A DNA stretch of 64,000 bases from Biscogniauxia marginata (taxonomy: Eukaryota > Ascomycota > Sordariomycetes > Xylariales > Xylariaceae): positions 434,001-498,000 of the forward strand of contig MU404071.1 of assembly GCA_022695795.1 (NCBI GenBank). The letters are read 5' to 3'. Shown one piece after another: positions 58,107 through 64,000 of this stretch (positions within the stretch are counted from its first letter, which is position 1; every line of letters starts with the position of its first letter). The position numbers were made by a program, and so were the translations under genes. The notes under the pieces are model-generated. The model was not told the DNA's origin, did not search any database, and saw only the letters and a program-made list of their open reading frames with translations.

Positions 58107-60529
58107 GCTTTATGTAGCAATGTTAAGTTAGCTTCGAAAGTAGCTCCAGGCGCAAGGTATGTGCCCTCTACCACGCACTTATTTATGCTCGAGCCGACAT
58201 TAGGCCATGTCGAGATCAATGAGTTGCTCGTTATCACGAATCCATGTGATCTCCTTGAATGGGCGGCGCTTCTGAGATAGGTACAAAGACGGAGGCACCT
58301 AAGTACGAGAAATGAGGAGCTATTTTAAAAGAGATTTGGGGTAAGGAGGCTCCTCGTGGTTTATTCACGGACGTCTGTCCGACGTTGTGTTCATTGTAAT
58401 GTCTACCACATCGAGTGGTGTCATTGGTCCTCCATCTGTAAACTATGTACATCTATAGTTCCTATTTGGGATGCATTATACGAAGTCAGAAGATCCTGCG
58501 AGTACATAGTTGGTGGTCATGCGACGTACGTGGTGTAGGATAAGTTTCCAGAGCAAACGCATGCTAGTACACTCTATAATGTATTAATATCTCCTCCTAT
58601 ATACATCGCCTTTATTTACTAGCACCTTCTTGATACTATCATATGAAAAGGAAGATTTGGGTAATGAACCATATTGCTTATGACGAACAAGGTGGATTAT
58701 AATAAATGGTTACAACGTACCTAATTAGTACGTACCTATATAGGTGCAAAAAGGATATGTAATATACGCGTCGATTATGACAACATACACCCCTAGATCT
58801 AAATATCTGTGTATAAATATCACTAGATCCCATATCTTTCCATCGGAGCTATGATTGCTTTTCTAAAACCGTATCATCGTTTCTCTATCCAACTGTCCTC
58901 AAAGTCCAGTGAAAAGGGTATCATGGGAGTCAAGAGGCGAATGAAAAACTGAGTAGAGCTGAACCCAGAGACGACTGCTAAGCTTATGTTTAAAGCCTGC
59001 GAGCCTTATCATAACCCTTGTGGCGTGCCCATAAACTAGATGTACACATTAATTACAAAAAGAGTTGAACTCGGTGGAGAACCCCCTAAAACAAAATACA
59101 TTACTGCATACCTACCTATACAGATAGGTGATTCTTACGTCTTTATTTATAATACTATCAGGTTTATCTGTTCTGTTCAAATTCTCAAGCCAAGCTTAAT
59201 GCTTCGACAGCGATGGATTTGACACCAAAGGTAGCTGATTCAAAAACGTTGGCAAATTATCTTTGGTTATACTGCTTTGAATAACTTGCATAGCTCTTTA
59301 AATAAGACCTAACGTATCTCTCTGAATGCACTTTCATCATATCGAATGTCTTTCTTTCTTTCTTTCTCTTTTCTCCTCTTATGTCTTACCATTATATATG
59401 AGAGAAGTTCTAACTAGCGCTCTGCATCTTTCCACCTCATGTGGCATTGTGTTACCTAGCTTCATCAGGCTTACAAGTAAACGAGGAAAAAGGGCGAGAA
59501 ATTCCTCCGTGTAAAATATTTTGATGATAACAAGTCGCCATCATGAAAAATACGCATCCTCCACGCACCTTAAATGCTTCTACTACATAGTACATAGGGG
59601 GAGGATCCCGAACGAAGATGGTGAAGATCACGGAAGAGTAAGGACTGGAAGTCTAGGGAGCTATGTTTCCATGAACGGAAGAGACGGACTCGAGATCGCA
59701 CTAATCAAAGGTCGTATCGTAGTAGGCTGCCCTGGCATGGGCAGGGAAGCAGAGTCGTATCGAACGATCGTAATTGGAATTAGAAGTAAGACAGGCTAAT
59801 TTTGCGATATGCCTGCAAAAACGTGCAGAAGGGCAGAGAGCGAGACATATCCGGCCCAACATCGCCATCCAGTAATACAGCGAGATAAATCCCAAGACTA
59901 TGGAAGCGCGATTTTTATCTGATAGCTCTTAGAGAAGCAAGCTTTTACAATGTAACGTCTTGTCTTAAAACATGGGATGGGAGTGTGTGCGGATCACCAG
60001 CCTCACCGCGGGGCTGGACGGCAGGGAGGAGGGAGGCCGGCAGGGGTAAAGCATGATCATCCCGACCAGGTTCAACTAGCGACATTGATAAGCGTCTGCA
60101 AAGCAACGTAAATAGTCCACCAGACCAATCATGACAAGCATATCCCATCGCGTATCGGCTAGGACATATCACGAAGTCTTCTAGACCTCCCCTGACTAGT
60201 ACAACATGTCATTCACCTTCCAGAAAAGCGAAAGCTCCATGTGACTCGACCTTCCGGGAAAGAGTCGATGACGGCCGCAGCGGTGCAGACGCTCTGAAGG
60301 TGTTCATTGCATCATGCAATTTCCGACGAGACAAAGCACCCAATTATCATGCTCAATTGACTTGTAACCTGTTTGTTGCGCAGAAATGCGGCCGATTGCA
60401 GACAGCAGATAAGCCAGGATCTAATTTAATATATAAGTCAAGACCGCGAGAGCGCCACCGGCCGTGATCCTTCATACCACCCTACCCATCTTCAGGATTC
60501 AATTGCACGGGTAGATCGAGGCTATCGTG
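58107..60529. other. Intergenic spacer (2.4 kb) upstream of the sedolisin gene
   Basis: AT-rich, stop-dense DNA. A frame at 59521-59799 (+) has no recognisable family. The right end (60400-60530) holds the sedolisin promoter elements listed separately. Confidence 0.6.
60408..60436 (+). promoter_or_regulatory. Sedolisin promoter: GATA site, GCCAGG word and TATA box
   Basis: GATAAG (60408-60413) fits a nitrogen-regulator AreA site. It is joined to GCCAGG (60413-60418), which fits the PacC consensus GCCARG. TATATAA (60430-60436) lies 94 nt before the ATG. Secreted acid proteases are commonly under nitrogen and pH control, so the set is meaningful, but each short word can occur by chance. Confidence 0.45.
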
Positions 60530-62702
60530 ATGGTGGGCTTTACTGTTGTCTTTTCGGCGCTCCTCGCCGCCCAAGCCGCCCTGGCGAATCCCATACGCGC
60601 ACGCACGCCGTACCGCGTCAAGGACTCGCACCATGTCCCACGAGACTGGAGGCGTGTCGGTCGTGCCCCGGCGAATCATGTTATTGATCTCCAGATTGCT
60701 GTCAAACAAGGCAACTTCGCCGAGCTGGAGAAGCACTTATACGAAGGTATCCGGCTTCCAGATGACTAGGAGGATTTCAAAGGCTTTCTGAGGGCGGTGA
60801 TCTAACTTCGACGTATAGTCTCCGACCCGGACCACCCCCGCTATGGAAACCATTTCTCGGCTGATGAGGTTAAGGAATTGGTCAAGCCAACCGACGAGAC
60901 TCTAGATCTAGTTCACGAGTGGCTCGGGGATAATGGCATTGTCCCCTCAGCATACAGTTCGGCTAAGGACTGGATCTCGGTGTCTCTCCCGGTGCAGATG
61001 ATTGAACGGCTGCTCGATACTGAATACCACATTTATGAACATAAAGAGGGCGGCCGAGTCGCTCGGGCGCCAAATTGGTCTCTTCCTCTTCACCTGCACG
61101 AGCATATTGATACCGTCCAGCCCACCAACTCATTCTTCCGCGCCCGTGCAGAGAAATTTGACCATGTCGAGGCCCCTGTGTACATTGACCCTCATTATAC
61201 TGTATCGAAAAATGAGACGCTAAATGCCGTGTGCAACGTCAGCTCCGTGACTCCTGAGTGCTTCCAGACTTTGTACTCCACGAAGGGATACAAAACGCAC
61301 GCTTTCAACAAGAATACGATCGGTTTCAACAACTTCCTAGGGGAACACCCGATCCGATCTGATGCAGAGCTTTTCCTCGCAAAGTACCGACCAGAGGCAG
61401 TCTCGAGCGCAAAGGACTTCCCACAGTACACGCTCGCTGATGGGCCTGGTGACTACGCCCTGACACCCCAGGAAATTGAAGATGGAACTTCGAAAGAAGC
61501 CAACCTGGACGTTCAGGCGATCGCTGGTATTAGCTGGAAGACTCCGATTGTTAGTTTCTCCACGGGAGGCAGCCCGCCATTTGACCCGTCGGCAAGTACT
61601 CCGACAAACACGAACGAGCCGTACCTTGTCTGGGTACAGTGGCTACTTCAACAGAAGTCTATCCCCCAAGTCATCACGACTTCTTACGCGGATGACGAGC
61701 AGACTGTGCCTAAATCGTATGCTGTGCGTGTCTGCAACGAGTTCGCCCAGGTTGGACTCCGTGGCACCTCGCTGCTATTCTCTAGTGGCGACAGCGGCGT
61801 GGGATCATACGGCAAGTGTATTAGCAACGACGGTACGAACAGAACCCAATTCCTGGCCGAGTTCCCGCCCAGCTGCCCTTACGTGACAGCTGTCGGGGCG
61901 ACTAAGAACTTCGACCCCGAGGTTGTAGCGTACCGTCCCGCATTTACCGGCCCGGAGTATGTATTTCAAGAGTTCATATTTTCCCATTTTGTCTTGTCTC
62001 GGGAGCTAGAATTTCCTTATCTAGACAGTTTGAAAGCATTCTGCTTCTGAGACATGCGCTTAATTTCCAATCTATTTACTGGAAAGGATAATTTCTAACT
62101 CACGTTTACAACCAGCGGCGTCTCACACGGTAACTATACATCTGGCGGCGGCTTCAGCAACTATTTCACCCGTCCTCCGTACCAGGAGGACCAGGCCCGC
62201 AGTTATGTTGAAGACCTGAACGACCTGTACGATGGATTATACAACAAGGTGGGCCGCGGATACCCCGACATCGCCGCCCAGGGGCTCTACTTTGCGTACT
62301 TCTGGAACGGCACCGAGGGCACTATCAGCGGTACAAGCGCTAGTTGCCCGCTGACCGGTGGTATCCTCTCTCTAGTGAACGACGCGCTCATCTCGTTGGG
62401 AAAGTCACCACTGGGCTTCCTGAACCCTTGGCTGTACAAGAACGGGTACAAGGGGCTAACGGACATCACGGCAGGAAGCGCCGTCGGCTGTGGCGTCGAT
62501 GGGTTTCCGGCAGTCGCAGGCTGGGACCCCGTGACTGGGCTGGGAACTCCGGTAAGCAACAAATTTAATCTCTGTTTTCTTTTCTTTTCAATCGTAGCGA
62601 GACATGACCTTCGATCTCATACTTCACAAGAACTTCAACTCATGGTTATTATAGGTCTTCCCCGAGCTCGTCCGCCAAGCTGGTGGAAAACTTTTCTACT
62701 AA
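60530..62702 (+). CDS. Secreted sedolisin / tripeptidyl-peptidase (peptidase family S53)
   Basis: Four exons (60530-60746, 60819-61956, 62116-62551, 62655-62702) with introns of 72, 159 and 103 nt give 612 aa. A signal peptide (MVGFTVVFSALLAAQAALA) is followed by a pro-kumamolisin prodomain (VSDPDHPRYGNHFSADEV, SLPVQMIERLLDTEYHIYEH). The catalytic domain starts near 190-200. The Ser-Glu-Asp triad is visible: Glu299 and Asp303 in KEANLDVQAIAGI, Ser526 in ISGTSASCP; the oxyanion Asp397 is in SSGDSGVGS. The C-terminal DPVTGLGTP and the last exon (VFPELVRQAGGKLFY) complete the calcium-binding end. Fungal sedolisins cut tripeptides from protein N-termini at acid pH outside the cell. Several NxS/T sites suggest glycosylation. 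The true ATG is at 60530; the GTG one codon earlier is not a start. Confidence 0.94.
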
Positions 62703-64000
62703 TAATGAAAGATTTATGATCACGGTGGTTTAAAAAAAAAGTCGGCCGGGACTTTCAAACGGCGGTTGAAGTTCCTACCGACATAGTTCATAATGAATAC
62801 ATCGAAAAGCAGCCACCTTGCAAATATGACTTGCCACTTTTGATGTGTTTCTTATAGTGATGTCGACGAACCCGACTTGGCGCCAATGTTGACTAGTTAG
62901 ACCCACGGGAGTACCCGCCTTGGCTGGACTATAAACAGCTACAAATTTCTCATATCTTCATGCCAAGTCCGTTGGCATGCGTCCTGGCGTCAACTTGGAT
63001 AAGCTTACTATTCGGTAGCGTGTTCCTACTGAAATGTGTGGGCATCTTTGCCAATGCCTAAAACTAAACCCAACCACACTAGAACGTTGGGATAAGATAG
63101 ATCTGTATTGACTATTGTGTTGAAATATGGGGCTATACGACCCCTGGTCTCCTGTATGTATATATATATATATAGGTGGGCTTCGCCCACCTATCTCATA
63201 AACTTACTGTCACGGCAGTGACTAGCCAACCCCACTACGCCACTCCGCCTCCAAAAGGATAACAGAATATCAAATCCGAAGGTTCGATATTTTAGGTTGG
63301 ACTATATTCTCAAAGCCACGAACTAGGTGACCAGGCCACTCACCTTGAACTAAAGCACTTGATCCTATCCTCTATCTTCATCCCATCTCAAAATATTGCA
63401 AAGCGTGGGGGTTTTGGGTTATTATCGACCTAAGAGAGGTCACCACCATTGGCATAATTGCTCATATGATCTCATAAGGTACTTCATGTTAGTTCCGATT
63501 GTAAGCTCTTGCGATGTATAACTTAGACTTACAAAGTCCCTCAAGTTCGTCATATAATTTTTACTTAATATATCTACACCCTTAGCTAGCCTCTCAATGG
63601 AATTAGACTCTTAGTTCACTTCAAACGAGACACCTATGGAGTATGGTACTCAATAATGGACGTGTGCTGGGATAAGGAACTAGAGGAGGATAGGTTTCCA
63701 ATTTCAGCTCCAAAACCGCGTTATCTAAGTCTAATACCTGTAACACTCTCTACTCCTAGAGGAACGAGTAACTCTCCTCCTCGTTGTATTAGACATAATA
63801 TAATAGTCGTGTTTCATTTCATTGAGTATCACAGCCACATAGCCCCCTCCTATGATTGCAAAAGGAAATTGTTGTCCACTTAACTTCAACATAGATCACA
63901 AAGCACCCATTATTATGTATATTGCATGAGAACTTAGTTCTACAAGTTCCAACCATAAATATTCAAGTTATAAGTCACGAGAAGGAATATTTCGTGGCCA
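62703..64000. other. AT-rich right flank with possible repeat element, no gene supported
   Basis: After the sedolisin stop, the DNA becomes AT-rich and stop-dense. From about 63118 (TGTTGAAATATGG) a block with a TA run, a strong hairpin and GC-rich words could be an LTR or SINE-like fragment. A frame at 63656-63883 (+) has no recognisable domain. Confidence 0.45.
63172..63194. repeat. Hairpin, 10-bp perfect stem with 3-nt loop
   Basis: ATAGGTGGGC and GCCCACCTAT are exact reverse complements around TTC, preceded by a TATATATATATATA run. Such a tight stem is strongly favoured in single-stranded DNA or RNA. Confidence 0.85.

Noticed and set aside
1..64000. Secondary-metabolite cluster, CRISPR or prophage
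   Set aside because: No PKS, NRPS or terpene synthase signature, no spaced repeat array and no phage genes; the genes are mostly unrelated housekeeping functions.

Overview
The window is nuclear DNA of a filamentous ascomycete (Pezizomycotina, most likely Sordariomycetes). The evidence is short introns (about 47-200 nt) with GT..AG ends and CTAAC/CTAAT branch points, long UTR-like spacers, many short tandem repeats, and a gene set typical of filamentous fungi: Mer3/Hfm1 meiotic helicase, Blm10, a YTH reader, Gpi18/PIG-V, a Golgi nucleotide-sugar transporter, sedolisin and small secreted proteins. Gene density is low: about 13 intact genes plus one relic in 64 kb. There are no operons, and almost every multi-exon model below was assembled by hand from frames, splice signals and family conservation.

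Layout. 1-620 (-): 5' part of a Cys-rich fungal protein that runs off the left edge. 2258-3339 (+): nitrilase-superfamily hydrolase. 5207-6761 (+): M4 protealysin-like metallopeptidase with a duplicated propeptide motif. 8035-13030 (-): Mer3/Hfm1 helicase. 14096-15745 (-): UDP-sugar transporter. 19119-21998 (-): large disordered Ser-rich protein. 22-28.9 kb: gene-poor. 28913-31540 (-): YTH-domain m6A reader. 32098-33500 (-): GPI mannosyltransferase 2. 33.5-41.1 kb: gene-poor, holding only one small secreted Cys-rich protein (35309). 41115-43007 (+): conserved fungal protein of unknown function. 44938-47060 (+): MFS transporter with a 15-nt micro-exon. 49766-55770 (+): proteasome activator Blm10/PA200. 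56737-57213 (+): hotdog thioesterase. 57644-58106 (-): broken secreted-protein gene. 60530-62702 (+): secreted sedolisin (S53). 62.7-64 kb: AT-rich, with a strong hairpin and a possible LTR-like edge.

Most genes are unrelated housekeeping functions (proteasome, GPI anchors, Golgi glycosylation, meiosis, RNA methylation reading) and do not form a biosynthetic cluster. Secreted or accessory functions (the left-edge protein, the isolated small Cys-rich protein, the broken gene and sedolisin) lie next to gene-poor AT-rich spacers. I see no secondary-metabolite cluster, CRISPR, rRNA or convincing tRNA. The most notable points are the duplicated propeptide of the M4 protease, the 15-nt micro-exon that restores a conserved transporter motif, a stop-free 51-nt intron in GPI18, a Phe-for-Tyr change in the Blm10 C-terminal HbYX tail, and the decayed secreted-protein gene.
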